This document shows positions 24,329 through 37,200 of a DNA stretch of 64,000 bases, in pieces. The notes below the pieces were generated by a model that made no database searches, was not told the origin of the DNA, and saw nothing but the letters and a program-made list of their open reading frames with translations. Every line of letters starts with the position of its first letter. The first letter of the stretch is position 1. The DNA comes from Ashinkailepas kermadecensis (Eukaryota; Arthropoda; Thecostraca; Neolepadidae): contig JAOTOM010004362.1 in assembly GCA_034440615.1 (NCBI GenBank), positions 191,001 through 255,000 on the forward strand, read 5' to 3'. Position numbers and translations under genes: made by a program.

Positions 24329-24834
24329 TGCTGTAAGTGGTTCTCAGCCAGCTCTCAGACGAGGAGCACCTGCAGCACGATAAGGCATGTCAACGAATTG
24401 CGAGGAGCAATATTGGAGTTGTGCGAAATGCGAGGATTTGAAATGACCTAGCTCGAAACCATGCACCCTATTGGGTAAAGATGTAACGTGAATTGAATAC
24501 AAAGGCGTAGCTTGTTTTATCACGAGACATTATTAGATTAACTGTAAGGGGATATCAAGGATTATACAAATATATCGAGATAATTATTCGACAATGGTTA
24601 CGCTAGAAAGAAGCATAAACATGCACCATGCAAGATAACCATGGTGTGCGTAGTAACTATGTTACTTTCGATAAGCGTCCACCAGGAAGAATCACCTTCC
24701 CATCGCCTCTTAGCGCCTTCCCCATCTGTTATAGCAGGTACACCACATCGAGTTAGCTGCGATGTTCTTCAAGCTGCCCAAAGGAGCATTTCCTAACTGA
24801 CTGCTCTGATACAGAGCCATGATGTTACAATGAT
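24329..24834. other. sequence upstream of the secreted-protein ORF
   Basis: This would hold the promoter and 5' UTR of the minus-strand gene. No clear TATA box or initiator could be picked out. Confidence 0.3.
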
Positions 24835-25079
24835 ACAATCATTTCTTAAGGGAGCTGGTTTCATGTTTTGACTTTTTTCTCGTTATATCATGTCAAACAT
24901 TCAAGGGATTGTCGACTCATTCGTGTTCTCCTAATTTCACCCCAGGCTCCAATTGCTTATGTAGTTTCATATTTTAGTGTCATAATAGGAGTAGCTTTGT
25001 GTTAGTTTGGTGCGGAGTTTTTTTTATACAAAATGCTCGTTTCGAATCAATTCACCCTAGTAGTAGCTTGGGCACATGT
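24835..25079 (+). repeat. X-family repeat, short copy
   Basis: ATCATTTCTTAAGGGAGCTGG, CATTCAAGGGATTGTCGACTC, AGTTTGGTGCGGA and AGTAGCTTGGGCACAT match 52825-53057 in the same order. This is the same family that forms the outer ends of the large inverted repeat at 46361-53057. Confidence 0.85.
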
Positions 25080-25504
25080 TATGAGTAGATTGAATGGAAC
25101 GAATGAAGTTGTCATTCTGTATGTACATTTTCACTAAGACCTTTTTTCCTTTTTCCCCCTTTAGCAGAGGCAAAGTGCCATCCGCTAGAGATGGCGGATG
25201 GATGTGTTACGTCAAGGAAAGGGTTACGTTAATCCGGCTTATGTGGCATCCGGTTATATCAACGAAGCAAGAGAGGAAAGATGAGACGCCAGCAAACAAA
25301 GAACGTGGCGTAAAGGGCCGATACATACATAGCATACAGGTTCATACACGGACATACATACATACATACACGACAATCAGAAGGGCATTTGGAGGGTGGA
25401 CAGCTTCGTCGCCTGCGGAGAGGCTCCACTGCCCACCCGCGACCTGAAACGAAGCGGAGGCCCGACGCCCAGGGCGAGTCGTAGGCGTTGGGCCCGACCT
25501 TGTA
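25080..25504. other. unassigned sequence
   Basis: Contains a CATA-rich patch (25320-25370) and no gene. Confidence 0.35.
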
Positions 25505-27140
25505 CACTGAAAAAACAGTTTGAGAATATATGCGAAAAGTCCTCGCAAGAAACCAGAGTTTATGATCAATGGAGAAGGAACGCTAGTTTGAGACTCAAAT
25601 GCAGTTTCATGATAGAGCACTTCATCGTCATACTCTCTTGAGTCATGTAGAAAGTCTCAGTTTTCAAAGGATATTTCGAGAATCTTTGTTGGTGTCAGAT
25701 GATTCTTCTGACTGTGTGTGTGTGTATGAATTTGGCCAGCCTGCCAGGTTTCAGCGGAAGGTCGTTGATCCCGATCGCGGCGAAACGAGTCTGCGCATGC
25801 GCGCCACCGATCATTTTCAGGCTGCGTGCACGGTAACTAGAGAGAGACTGCGTGCTGGCGGCCATTGCGTTTTTGTCCGCCGCTTGCTTTGCGACTGTTG
25901 GGCACTGCAGTGTATGGAATGGAGCGACCTCTGAATGGTAAGCCATCGCATTGTATTGGATATGTATATTGGAAGTGCCTATAGCCAGGTCAAGTATCTC
26001 CCTGGGTATATCTATACCCTCGCCGTGATAGTTTGTTTTGCAATACTAGAAAGCTGATTGGTACAAAAACATACAATTTAACCTAACCGAGGTTATTCGA
26101 CCCTGGAAAATTCGTGGTACATAACCTAACATAATTAGTGTATTATTTTATTTTCTTATTTCATTCACCTAAACCTTAGATTTAGCCCAGGGATCAATAA
26201 ATATGGTGGCCCAGGGATCAATAAAATGGCAGCCTTTGGCCACCATATTTATTGATCCGTGGACTAAATTTAAGGTTTGAGTGAATGTAATAGGATAATA
26301 CACAATATTCTAACTATGATAGGTTGGGTTTCCAACCATTTCATGCCTTCAAACACTTTGGTTATGTCTCAAGTTATGTTTTTGTAATGCGTGCTGTAGC
26401 TTTCTCATATTGCAAAAAAATTATTGCGCTCTCATATTGCGGTCATGACGTAGGCGCAAGGGTTACGTGTTGTGGTAGATGCAGTTGTGGTGCATGCGGT
26501 GTGCCAAGAATCACTCGTTTGTGCTTGTGCCCATCTCTCAGTCGACGGCGTTCTTGTCTTTGTTTGTTGACAATCCTGTTGAACGTCAGCCGTGGCAGTT
26601 GCGCTGTTGGATGTGGCTGGACTGGAAGTCTGTTCTGAATAAAAGTGTTTTTCCCCGGAGCAGTTTTCTGTTTGGAGGGTTAATTATTGGAAGCAGAGGC
26701 GATGACTGATGAAATTCGCGTCGAATTTAAAGAGCTGGCGTGAATTTTTTGGAATAGATTTTTTTAGAAGAAAGGTCGTTCTCAGAAAAGCCGTTTCGAT
26801 ACAAATTGAGACTTTATTTCATTCTCAGCTGAGAAGGGAGGTTGCGATCCGAGACCATAAGCCATTCTCGCAAGAGTACATTTTAAATATACGTGCTCTA
26901 TTTTGAGGGTTCAAATCGGCATCGTGCGATCTCGATTTTTAGTTTCAAGTGAGAAGGTTTATCGCTCTCAATGTTAGCCTAAAAAGGGTTCTCACATGAG
27001 AACGTTTTTCGGTGTGAGAACGGGTGTTCTCTGATTCACCCGAACAGAGTTCTCATTTTGAGTGGTCTGATTTGAATAAGGAAAATGAGAACGATAGATG
27101 TTCTCTGAGAACGAATAAGGTTCTCACCTTTTTCTCAGTG
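25505..27140. mobile_element. CACTG-ended element, non-autonomous
   Basis: The left end CACTGAAAAAACAGTTTGAG and the reverse complement of the right end, CACTGAGAAAAAGGTGAG, form an imperfect terminal inverted repeat. The ends are flanked by TA on both sides (TGTA / TATG), which may be a 2 bp target duplication. The right third is rich in GAGAACG/TTCTCA words like those at 47590-47700. The interior encodes no transposase. CACTG ends occur in EnSpm/CACTA- and Chapaev-type DNA transposons; I cannot decide the superfamily. Confidence 0.55.
26135..26308. repeat. palindromic MITE-like foldback nested in the CACTG element
   Basis: The arms GTGTATTAT..CATTCACCTAAACCTTA..CAATAAATATGGTGG (26135-26209) and their imperfect reverse complement (26239-26308) enclose about 30 bp. 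Inside, CCCAGGGATCAATAAA is also directly duplicated. Confidence 0.85.
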
Positions 27141-27269
27141 TATGTGTAGGTGTATGTTTGAGTTAAATCTTGGAAAAACCCGAGAAGGAGAAAAGCCAAG
27201 CAGCTTGGAAAACCCGTAAGTAAAAATCCAAGCGCAATTTATAAGGAGAACCGTCCGCTTTTGCCAAAT

Positions 27270-27648
27270 TATAAAAACCTTCTCCCCCCCCGCGAAAAAA
27301 AATATATATAAATGTTTTTTCCCCCCCGGAGGGAAACCCGGAAAACACACACACAAACAAAAAAAAAAGGGAAACCCCGGGCCCTTTTACCTTTCCCTCC
27401 AACCAAAAAAAAAGGGAAACCAAAAAAAGGGGGGAAAAAAAAAAAAAAAAAAAAAAAATAAGAAATGTTAAAAAAAAAGGGGAACAGCCCGGGGGGGGCC
27501 GGGGGGCCATCCCGAGCGGAAACCGCCGTCGGTTTGAAAAGAAAAAAAAAAAGAAAAACCGGGGGAAAAAGGGCAAAAACAGGAAAAAAAAGAAAAACAA
27601 GGGGGACAAAAAGGAGAAAACCGCAAAAAGGGAAAAAAAAGGAACAAC

Positions 27649-27679
<31 letters not shown>

Positions 27680-27690
27680 AACCCTTTGCC
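27270..27690. other. homopolymer-inflated block, probable sequence artefact
   Basis: The sequence becomes long runs of A, C and G (for example 27437-27459 and 27650-27677 all A; 27490-27506 nearly all G). They are interleaved as if ordinary text had every base run stretched. Phe-rich minus-strand ORFs here are products of the runs. The flanks (before 27250, after 27690) return to normal complexity abruptly. Confidence 0.7.
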
Positions 27691-28177
27691 TGCCGAAGTG
27701 TGTAAATCGAGTAACTTTCTGGCCATCCCCTGCCTGCCGCAAAACGAGTAACTCGGTGTAATTGTTTCCACTCGTGCCGTGGGCGGGACTGGGCGATTCG
27801 CCTTGTCAAGGACCAGTGATCGATGGGTTGGCGGCATCATTCATGGCGGGCCTGACTGGTGGGGTCAGAATTCCATCACACCATTCGGCAGGGGGTAATT
27901 AGGATCGTGTTTCGGCATGATTTTCATTGAAAATGACGGCTCTCTTCCATTCATGCTTGTGAAAGGTGCATCCAGCTCATCAAGACCTGTCATTTGATAT
28001 AAAGCATGATATAAATAATCCGGCATATGCATCCATGTTATTCACGTTGTGTACTTGTTTTCCGACTTACTTACATGTTGTTGCGTATGCGATGGTAGGT
28101 CTCAGTAAGAAAAGGCCAAAGCATCTCTACCTCAGAATAATGCAATAATGCATTTCAGCATCACTCTAAATTTATAT
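27691..28177. other. unassigned sequence
   Basis: No recognised gene. An AT-rich transition at 28170-28215 leads into the microsatellite. Confidence 0.35.
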
Positions 28178-29137
<960 letters not shown>

Positions 29138-29757
29138 TCATGCTGATAAATTGAGTATTATACTAGCAGTGGGTGTACCTAGCAGTGGGTTCAGCACCGA
29201 CCTTCGGGCATGTGATGGTACTGACGAGATTGGCTGTGGTAACACAATGGGGCATGATTGGAGGAGTTTGGAATTGTTGAGTGTGTTATACAATATCAGA
29301 TGAATGGTGCTAGACAGATAGTGATCGTCCAGCCACATCTCGATCGCTGCTTCGGTCACTTCCCTGTGACTGGCAAGCTGTTGGAAGTGGTCGACGTTGT
29401 CTACCTTGTGGATGACGTGCACATTGAAAGGTGCTGACTGCATTTTCCACTGAAGTGTCTTTTTTGTCCACCTCATTGACTTGCGCATGTGCGCGTAATA
29501 TACTAGATTCTGGTCCAGCTGGTCAACACCGTTCATACCTCGGTTGTATGCTGCCACGCACACAAGTTTCACACGGACCTTGCCTCGACGGGATGTCTTA
29601 GCAGCGGTGCTGGCGTCATGTTCGGTAGGGATGAGGGTCACCGTTTTCTTGTCCCTCCATGACACCACAGCGCACTTACCATCAGTCACAGAGTAAACCT
29701 CCCCGTGTTCGAGCGACTGAGCTGACTGAATTGGTTTTCTGATCGCCTTCTCAGATA
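29138..29757 (-). pseudogene. piggyBac transposase C-terminal fragment
   Basis: The minus strand is open from about 29757. It reads SLEHGEVYSVTDGKCAVVSW, RDKKTVTLIPTEHDAS, then AYNRGMNGVDQLDQNLVYY and RKSMRWTKKTLQWKMQ. YNxGMxGVDxxDQ followed by a Tyr pair and W-K-K is the signature of the last catalytic region of DDE_Tnp_1_7 (piggyBac) transposases, a cut-and-paste enzyme acting at TTAA sites. The N-terminal two thirds, with the first two catalytic aspartates, are absent, since a stop lies just upstream at 29758. No TTAA-flanked ends were located. The remnant is inactive. Confidence 0.85.
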
Positions 29758-30180
29758 GTTATTGATTATTATAACATTTGGTGCCGGCTGCAAGGCACCT
29801 GGCACAATATATCCTCAGCGAACACATTCACGACTAGAACAAGCATTGAACAACAGTGCATAAATGACAATGCAACAATGACAATGCATAAACCATGCAA
29901 AACCTTCAAATTCCACGCCCCCATGGTTTTCGCTGCGGTGTACAGTTTTGTAAATGACGTCGTTGGGAAGGTACTGAAGCTAGGTCTAATCATGCAGGCT
30001 GTAATCACTGAAAACAAGTTTGTAGGAGGAAAATGCATTTGAAAAAGTCATTCCTCCCATTTTATACGGGGGCATGTGTGTTGTTTTGTATGCTTGTGAG
30101 GGCGAATTTGCCTCTTCAATGTTGGCTTGCCCCATGGGCAATGAACCCCATGCCCATGTTTGTGAAAATTATTGGGGGGA
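29758..30180. other. unassigned sequence
   Basis: Shares a short match with 13842 (CAATGTTGGCT). No gene. Confidence 0.35.
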
Positions 30181-32990
30181 TCAGTGGCGTACCTAGAATT
30201 TGCATCTGGGGTGGGGGCAAAAGTATTTGGAGGCGGCCCACTTACCTCCATTAGAAAAGTCCTCGGATTTCGACCACTATTGTTTTCCAAAGGGGACGTT
30301 TTTAAGCAAAATAATTAGTGACCAACTGAATTATTCTGTGGAGGGGCCTCATCTATCACCATCGTTTCTGAGTCGTCGGATTGCATCCCTAACATTCCAC
30401 CCTGTTCGAAGGTTTTCTTTTGGTATGCCTTGATAAGCCACCTCACACTGCTGAACTTACACCTATGCAAATCACCTTAAAATGTAATTTACCAATTTCA
30501 GGCATTCCAGTTCAAAGCGCCCGGTCACCAAGACGCGTGCACGAACGGTGGTTCGTGCACGTGCACACCCATCTTGCGCATTCGGGGCAATCGCCACACT
30601 TCGTGCGATGCTACGGTTTTTCTAGGCCTCCTACGTTTGGATAATTGCTGCCAAATGCTAGACTTGCGCCATATTTGACGCGATGGAATGCTTCGTATGA
30701 GCGTTTGCTGCGAAAATGATATTAATCAAATTCGATCGTTAGTTCTCTACTTCCAACATTTCCTGGTGATTAAGAAATGTGGATACCTGTTGAGCCTTGA
30801 TGCACCTCATATCTTTGGTCAAATATTCTCCCAGATTGACTACCGAACCGAGGCCCTGTCTCGGTGTTCTTTTTTTGGACCTGTTGAGTCTTTCTTCGTC
30901 TACGGATGTGTCTTAGGGCTGCAATTCATGTATAATAGGTGTCCAACACATTTTCTAAACCCCTGCTCGTTTTAGGGAATGTTGCTTTTTGTGCACCGAT
31001 AATTTGTTTTAGGTACCTGGACGTTTTCGAAGATCCAGATTTGTAAATTTAGTGCCCCCGGTCTATTTGTTCTTTTTGGTACCATGTTGTTTTTTGCGGC
31101 CCCAACCTCATTTGCAGGCCCTTATGCGGTCGCATGGCCCCTGTGTGCTTTGAGAGCTTCCTGTGTATATTTTTAGATCTCTCGATGTGCATATATGGCT
31201 GCAGCGCATGTTTTAAGGCTCTGTCGCTTTTTGCGAGACTGTGTGTTTTGGAGGGCCAGGTGCATTTTCGGCTCCCGTTGAGATCCCACTGTGCTTAATT
31301 GGCGCCTCTGGCGCACATTTATGGGGCCCCAGTACGATTTTTTTTGGCTTCGATGCGATTTTTAGGGATCCCGGTGCGACTTTTCGCGCCAAGGCACGTG
31401 CTGCGGGGGACCCAACTCCAGTTGTCTGGGCTCGATGTGATTTTTGTGGATCTTTGCTGGATTTTTTTAAAAGTCAGGATCCCGGCCTGATTTTTCGGGC
31501 CCCTGCTGCCATGTTTGGGTATCCCGCCTCGATTTTTCGAGCTCCGGTACGATTTATTTTCTGGGCCGTACACGATTTGTGAAGGTATCTGGCGCTATGT
31601 TCGGTGCTTCAGAACCATTTTTTCTTATTCTGACATTTATTTTTTTCGGAATCCCTCCTTATTTTGGAAGGCACCAACTTGATTTTTTTTCCTGGTACCG
31701 TTGCGATTTTTGTGGTCACACTGTGCTTATATGGGACCCTAGACGCCAATTTTGGGGAGCCCCGACGTGAATTCTTTATGCCCGGACCAAAATTTTGGGA
31801 TCACCGACGGGAATTGTGGGTCCCGAGCGCGATATTTGGGGGACCGGTTGGAGTTTGCGGGGCGCGTTGTACTGAGCTCTGTCCCCAATGCGATTTTGGC
31901 GCTTCCTGTTGCACATTTTCGGGCCTCAGAGCGAGTTTTCTGGGGACCGCTGGTTTTATTTGGAGACCCCTACGCGAATTCTGGTGAACCGACGCAAATT
32001 TTGGTGGCCACAGCGCAATTTTTAGGGGCCCCGGCATGATTCTTTGGAGCTTGCCCTTCTCAGAGGGGAGAGGTATTTGCCCCTTTGATATGCCACTGCG
32101 GCTACTGAAGGAGCTTTTTTGCCGATGGCACCTTTCGGAGTAGAAAAGCCATTCGGATAATTATTTTCCGGACTTGTTCTGAATTTTCCGGTGCTGGGGT
32201 CGATTCGATCGAGTCTCGTGATCTTTTTGAAGATCGAGTTCTATTTTTTAAAGGCACTTGTGGGATATTTCTAGGCCCCGGTACGATTCTTCGGTACCCC
32301 GGTGCAATGTTTTTTGGTGTCCTGACACGTTTTTTCCGGGCATAGCTGGTTTTTGGGGGACTTTGACCCGATTTGTTATGCCGCAGAGTGACATTCGGGG
32401 TAAGAATTCAGTTTTTTTGGGGGGGGGAGGGGCAGCTGGAACTTTTGTGGCCCGGAGCGACAATTTGTGGTTGCAGTGTGATCTTCAAGGGCTGCGACGC
32501 GACTTTTTTTTTTAATTCAAGTGTGAGCTTTTGGGCTCCGACGTCATTTGCTTGGATCCCATACGCGAGTTTTAGCGGCCTCGACACTTCTTGGAGGTCG
32601 AACTCGTTTTGGGGACTTTTGGCGTTATGGTTGGAGCCCCAGGGTGATTATCCATGTCCGGATTGTTTTTCGTTTCCCAGTCTCCATTTGCTATGGTCCC
32701 GATGAGACTCTTGGGGCTCGGTACGACCTGTCGTGTCCCTAACCTGATTTTCAGGTCCCGGGCATGACTTTTTGATACCCCCCGGGTTCAGCGTGATTTT
32801 CAGGGGCTCCAGCTCTTTTGAGGCTCAAATCGTGATTTTCAAGTACCCCGGCTCGACTTTGTTTTGGCGACCCCAGTGTGATTTTCATGAGCCCAGACGC
32901 GAACTTTTGAGGCACCGAACGTAATATTACGGCATGGAAGTGGCGACTTCCCCGCTGCCCCCCCCACCCCCAGGTGGCGACGCCTCTGGT
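30181..32990. mobile_element. repeat block with hAT-like CAGTGGCG end
   Basis: The left end reads CAGTGGCGTACCTAGAATTT with a following GGGGTGGGGGCAAA. Two candidate right ends in reverse complement are CAGTGGCATATCAAAGGGGC (end at about 32095) and CAGAGGCGTCGCCACCTGGG (end at 32987). CAGTGGCG plus a G-rich stretch is common at hAT-type ends. No 8 bp target duplication could be matched, and no transposase is present. Confidence 0.4.
31000..32960. repeat. highly degenerate short-period repeat, 2 kb
   Basis: A loose motif CCCCGGTGCGATTTTTGGGG recurs every 22-35 bp. Examples are 31330, 31352, 31374, 31436, 31482, 31530, 31702, 31890, 32013, 32260, 32285, 32350, 32740 and 32870. The spacing and text vary too much for a simple recent array. 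Plus-strand ORFs across it (for example 31241-31582, 31664-31987) merely read the motif. Confidence 0.75.
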
Positions 32991-33353
32991 TACAACAGGT
33001 AGCTCGCTGGATTCCCTCTGCGTGCTTACATTCTCAATGAATAGTAGTGCTGAACCTCGGGCGTGGGCGGGTGGAAATTGGTTGGATGCAAAGAGGATGC
33101 AAATGGATGACCGTTGTTCTACTCATATATACTTCTCTTCTTTTTTTTTATTCTTTGCAGGATTTGCTGAACTAAAATTGTGCAATCCGGAGTATGGCTG
33201 GGTTCGAGTATTCATCTTCCAATGGTTTAGTGACCTGACTACACGGCAGGCTTAGTGCATACCCAGGTGCTCGCACTTTTCTAACACGTTCACAGGTCAA
33301 AACATAAATAACGAATACTACGAAGGATGTGACATTTGCATATATAAAAGCGC
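32991..33353. other. unassigned sequence
   Basis: A short pyrimidine tract and TTTGCAGGATTT (33140-33165) could be a splice acceptor, but no exon after it was recognised. Confidence 0.3.
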
Positions 33354-33540
33354 AGCCAAGGGCCGTTGGTTGGTTATTGGTATTACGACACGTCGACCGT
33401 TGAGTCATGTAGCGTCGCCAATCTCTCACGCCGATTGGTCGCGGGCGAAGAGTAGCGACAGGTGAGACTCGAACCCACAACCTTTCGATTGTGAGACGAG
33501 CATCTTACCCCAAGACCACTCGTCCCCAGCCAAGGGGCCG
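33354..33540 (-). mobile_element. tRNA-derived SINE with target duplications
   Basis: The tRNA-like head occupies 33454-33527 on the minus strand. It begins GGGGACGAGTGGTCTTGGGG and has a strong polymerase III B box (GGTTCGAGTCT). By position the anticodon would be CAC (Val type), but the acceptor stem does not pair, so it is not a tRNA gene. The body runs to a CCAATAACCAACCAA tail at 33366-33380. The flanks AGCCAAGGGCCG (33354-33365) and AGCCAAGGGGCCG (33528-33540) are the target-site duplication. The last 55 bp resemble the LINE 3' end at 33854-33915, so the SINE probably used that LINE's enzyme. Confidence 0.85.
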
Positions 33541-34233
33541 TCATCCCCTTAGCAACCAAAAAGACATGAGATCAAACAAGAAATTTGGAGATTCTCACCG
33601 CGCAAAACCAAAAATTTTCGAAGGTTCAAGCGCGACAAAAGCGTTTTCAATGTCATGTCATTTTTTAAGTCAGCCCCCACTTTAGAGGAACCTGGCTAGA
33701 TGTTCAGGAACTGTAGAAAGCTAGATGAGTCGAATGCATATGTCCCATCACTCAGCTATGGTATCTAGGAAATCAGTAGCATGGGAATCAGGCTTACAAT
33801 ATCAGCATTTCGCTTCAATCTGCAACAGTTCTGGAAATTTGCAGCTCCGTTCTGGTTGGTTGGTTGGTTATTTGGGCTTAAGGGCGCATCGACTGCGTTG
33901 GTCATACAGCGCCCATCGCTCCGTTCTGGGCTCGATCGCTAAGCGCCGTGCTGATCAATGCCATACCTGTAGGCAGCCCGGTATTACCGACCGCCACCAC
34001 GCCACGAAACGTGGCACCCTCCTACCGCAAAACCGGCGCGATGGGATCAGGTGTCAGACCGGAGGGGAGGTGTGACAGGTGATCACTCATTCGAGATATG
34101 GCAATGGGCAGCCCGCCGGGACCCGCCGAGTTACACACTTGCGGCAGTACAGACGAAATTCTACAAACCGGCTGTGGCAGTCAAAGGGTGCCTGCTGCCG
34201 GTTTGACTGTGGCAGTCAAAGGGTCAAAGGGTG

Positions 34234-37200
34234 TCAAAGGGGCCTGCTGGTGTGTCCGAGGTGAAGTCTGGCGAGTATCACCTCATTGAAACGGGAGTGC
34301 TGGTGGGAAGAGGGCCAGTTGAAGAGTGTGGGTTTGATAGTGTGTATGTGTGTGGTGTCGTGTGACCAGCAGGCCTGGAGATCTTTGTGGAATAACATAT
34401 TGGCTAGAGTAAGGAGATCACCGGGTAGTACTGGGGCACAATCATCCTGAGGGAGGTCAATTGCCGCCCTTGCAAGGCCGTCCACGCGCTCGTTTCCCGG
34501 GATACCCCTATGTCCGGAGATCCAGAGAAGGGTGAGCTGTAGGTGTGCGTGGTTGTCATGATACAGGTGTCGGACGGCGTGGAGTGTGAGGTGTGTGGTG
34601 TTGTGTATGGCCGCGAGGGCGTCAATGGAGGATCGTGAGTCAGTGCAGATTGTGGTATGGGTAGTGATGTTTGTGCGATGATGTGTTGGATGCAAGTGAG
34701 TATGGCGACTAATTCTGCTGTGTATACCGAATGATGTTGTAACAAAGTTGGTTTTGGAGCGTCTTAATCCCATAAATTCAGCCCCCTACCCACAGTTCTA
34801 CTGGCGCGGTTGTAACGATGTTAGATGTAACTATACCGTTCGGCACTCGTTCGAGAATGCGCCGTTGTATAACGCCAGGTGACGCGTGAATCATGCCACC
34901 ACTGTCGACGGCCGGCCGGACGCGTCTTAATGCATGTTATGACTTACGGCCAATAACCGAGACGGCTCTGCATCCGACTAGACAGCTTCGGAATGCCACT
35001 GTCGACTGCAGGCAGGAAATGCTTATCAAATGTTGTGGGTTATGTTTGCGATCCGAGCCGACCAGAGAACGACTCTGAGCAGACGTGGTACGTCTGATGT
35101 CGGAGAGACAGCGCGGAGTTCAGAGCGAGCCTTTGTTCTCTAGCGGGGATGAGTAACCCCACTGGTCTGTGGCGCCGTCAGTCAGGTGACTATGACGAAT
35201 TGCGAGCTGGTCACGTGGTACGGGCGTTGTCGTTGCCTGTGGCTACTTAGAGCCTCAGCCGGGAGGGGACGCTCTCACTCTCTGGTCGACGAACGTACGA
35301 CGCGGGCGGCCTGGCCCGCCGCCTAGCCCGCCCTGGCTCACCACTGGAGGTATATCTGATACGTCTGTTGAGATGGAGATTGACAAAGAAGTTGTTGCAC
35401 CTGTCTGACGAGATGAAAAGCTATGGTATCAACGCCTATATCTCGCTGCGCCACTAATGACTGATCTGCATGGTCGCTGACTAATAGCACAATAAAAGTG
35501 CTGGCTTTGGAAGTGCGTGTCAAGAGGTGTGCAGATCAGAGCTCTGAGATGTGAGTCAGAGCCATTATTGAAAACATAACCGGGGTCTTAAATATCGCAA
35601 ACACTGAGGTACACTAGACTATTCTACGAGCCGAAAATGAAGGTTTACCCCATAAGTGAGAGGGGGAAAAAAACTTTCCCTACAATGTAGTGTTAATTTG
35701 GTTTGGCCAGTGTCGGGCCCACCGCACCAGGCGGCGCCCGTACCATTGCTGGTACGTGAGCCGTCAGTGTAAAAGAATGCGTGTTGTGGGTGGGCCTCTT
35801 GATATTAAAAAGAAATTGACTTGAATGTCGATGGGTGTAAGTAGGGTTTTGTTGTTCCGAAAGAGATAGTCGGATTTGTGGTGCTTCATGTGTCAGAATG
35901 GGAGAAGGGGAATTCGATCAGGGGTTACATCGGGAAATTTTAGTGTGATGTGAGAACTTGCTTCAAGTGAATAGCAATGTTGTATTTATTTTTGTTTTTG
36001 GAGCGCCGAACCGGGTGTTTAAACCATGCGACATGGGGGGGGGGGGGTGATTTAGTTGTGTTTTTGTCCTGAAGTGGTATCAAACGAGTTGTAGTGTTCT
36101 GCGGTGTTGTAGGCTAGGGAGATTCACCTCACCCGGAGACTGGTGGTAGGTGTGGTGCGGTGTGCTCCCGTGATGATGCGGAGTGCGTCATTTTGTGTGC
36201 ATTCTAGTGAGATTTGGTGAGTGAGGGGGATATATGATCGAAGATAAACGCAATGTATTCCAGGAATGAACGAATCAAGGCAATATACATTTTGCTAAGA
36301 GTAGTCCTGTCAGCATTCCAGTCGCGACCGGAGATGCAGCCCATGATATTAAGACGAACAGCGCAGCGCTGTTTAACATAGGTAATGTGGGGGCCAAAAT
36401 AAAGTCCTTTGACGAGGGTAATTCCGAGATATTCGAAAGAGGTTTGGAGGGGAATAATTCCATCGCGATAGCGGAGCGGTTTATTAAGGGGGATATATAT
36501 GGGAAGCCGGGGAAAAAAGCATTGTGACCGATTTAGTGGGGGGAGATCTGTAGTCCCCAGAGGGAGCACCATGAATCAATGTGATTCATGGCGAGTTGTA
36601 TGTAATGGTTAACTGTGTCTGCTAATGGATGGGCGCACCAATTGGCTAAATCATCGGCGTATATAGAATATTGCAGAAGGGGATAAATCAGGGGAAGTTG
36701 GTCTAAATCATCGTTAATTATAATGAGAAATAGGGGTGGTAACAGGACGCTGCCTTGCGGCACGCCTTGCTCAAGAGTGTGAGGCTGGGAATAGATGTTG
36801 CCGCAGCGGACGACAAAGGAACGGTGTTTGAGAAAGTTCGCGATGAAGGTGGTCATTCTGCCCCTTATACCAATTCGGTGCAATTTAATTGAAAGGGCAG
36901 AGCTGTGTACTTTATTAAATGCGGATTTTATATCTAAAAAGGGGCGATAGTCCCGGATTTTCCCGCGAAACCACGCTGGATCGAATCTACAATTTCGAGC
37001 AGGTTGTTAGCGGTGCTTCGCCTTGGCCGGAAGCCGCTCTGAAAAGCGGAGATCATCTTGTTGTTTTCAAGATAGACTCTGATTCGTCCATTGAACATGC
37101 GCTCAAATGGTTTGCAAGCACAACTAGTGAGAGAGATAGGGCGATAGCTGGAGGGGAGGTGTTGAGGTTTGAAAGGTTTAGCGATAGGAATGATAGTGCT

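Noticed and set aside
27163..27840. 225-codon Phe-rich membrane protein
   Set aside because: It is produced by homopolymer runs in a suspected artefact block.
33454..33527. Functional tRNA-Val gene
   Set aside because: The acceptor stem does not pair and the unit continues into a SINE body with target duplications.
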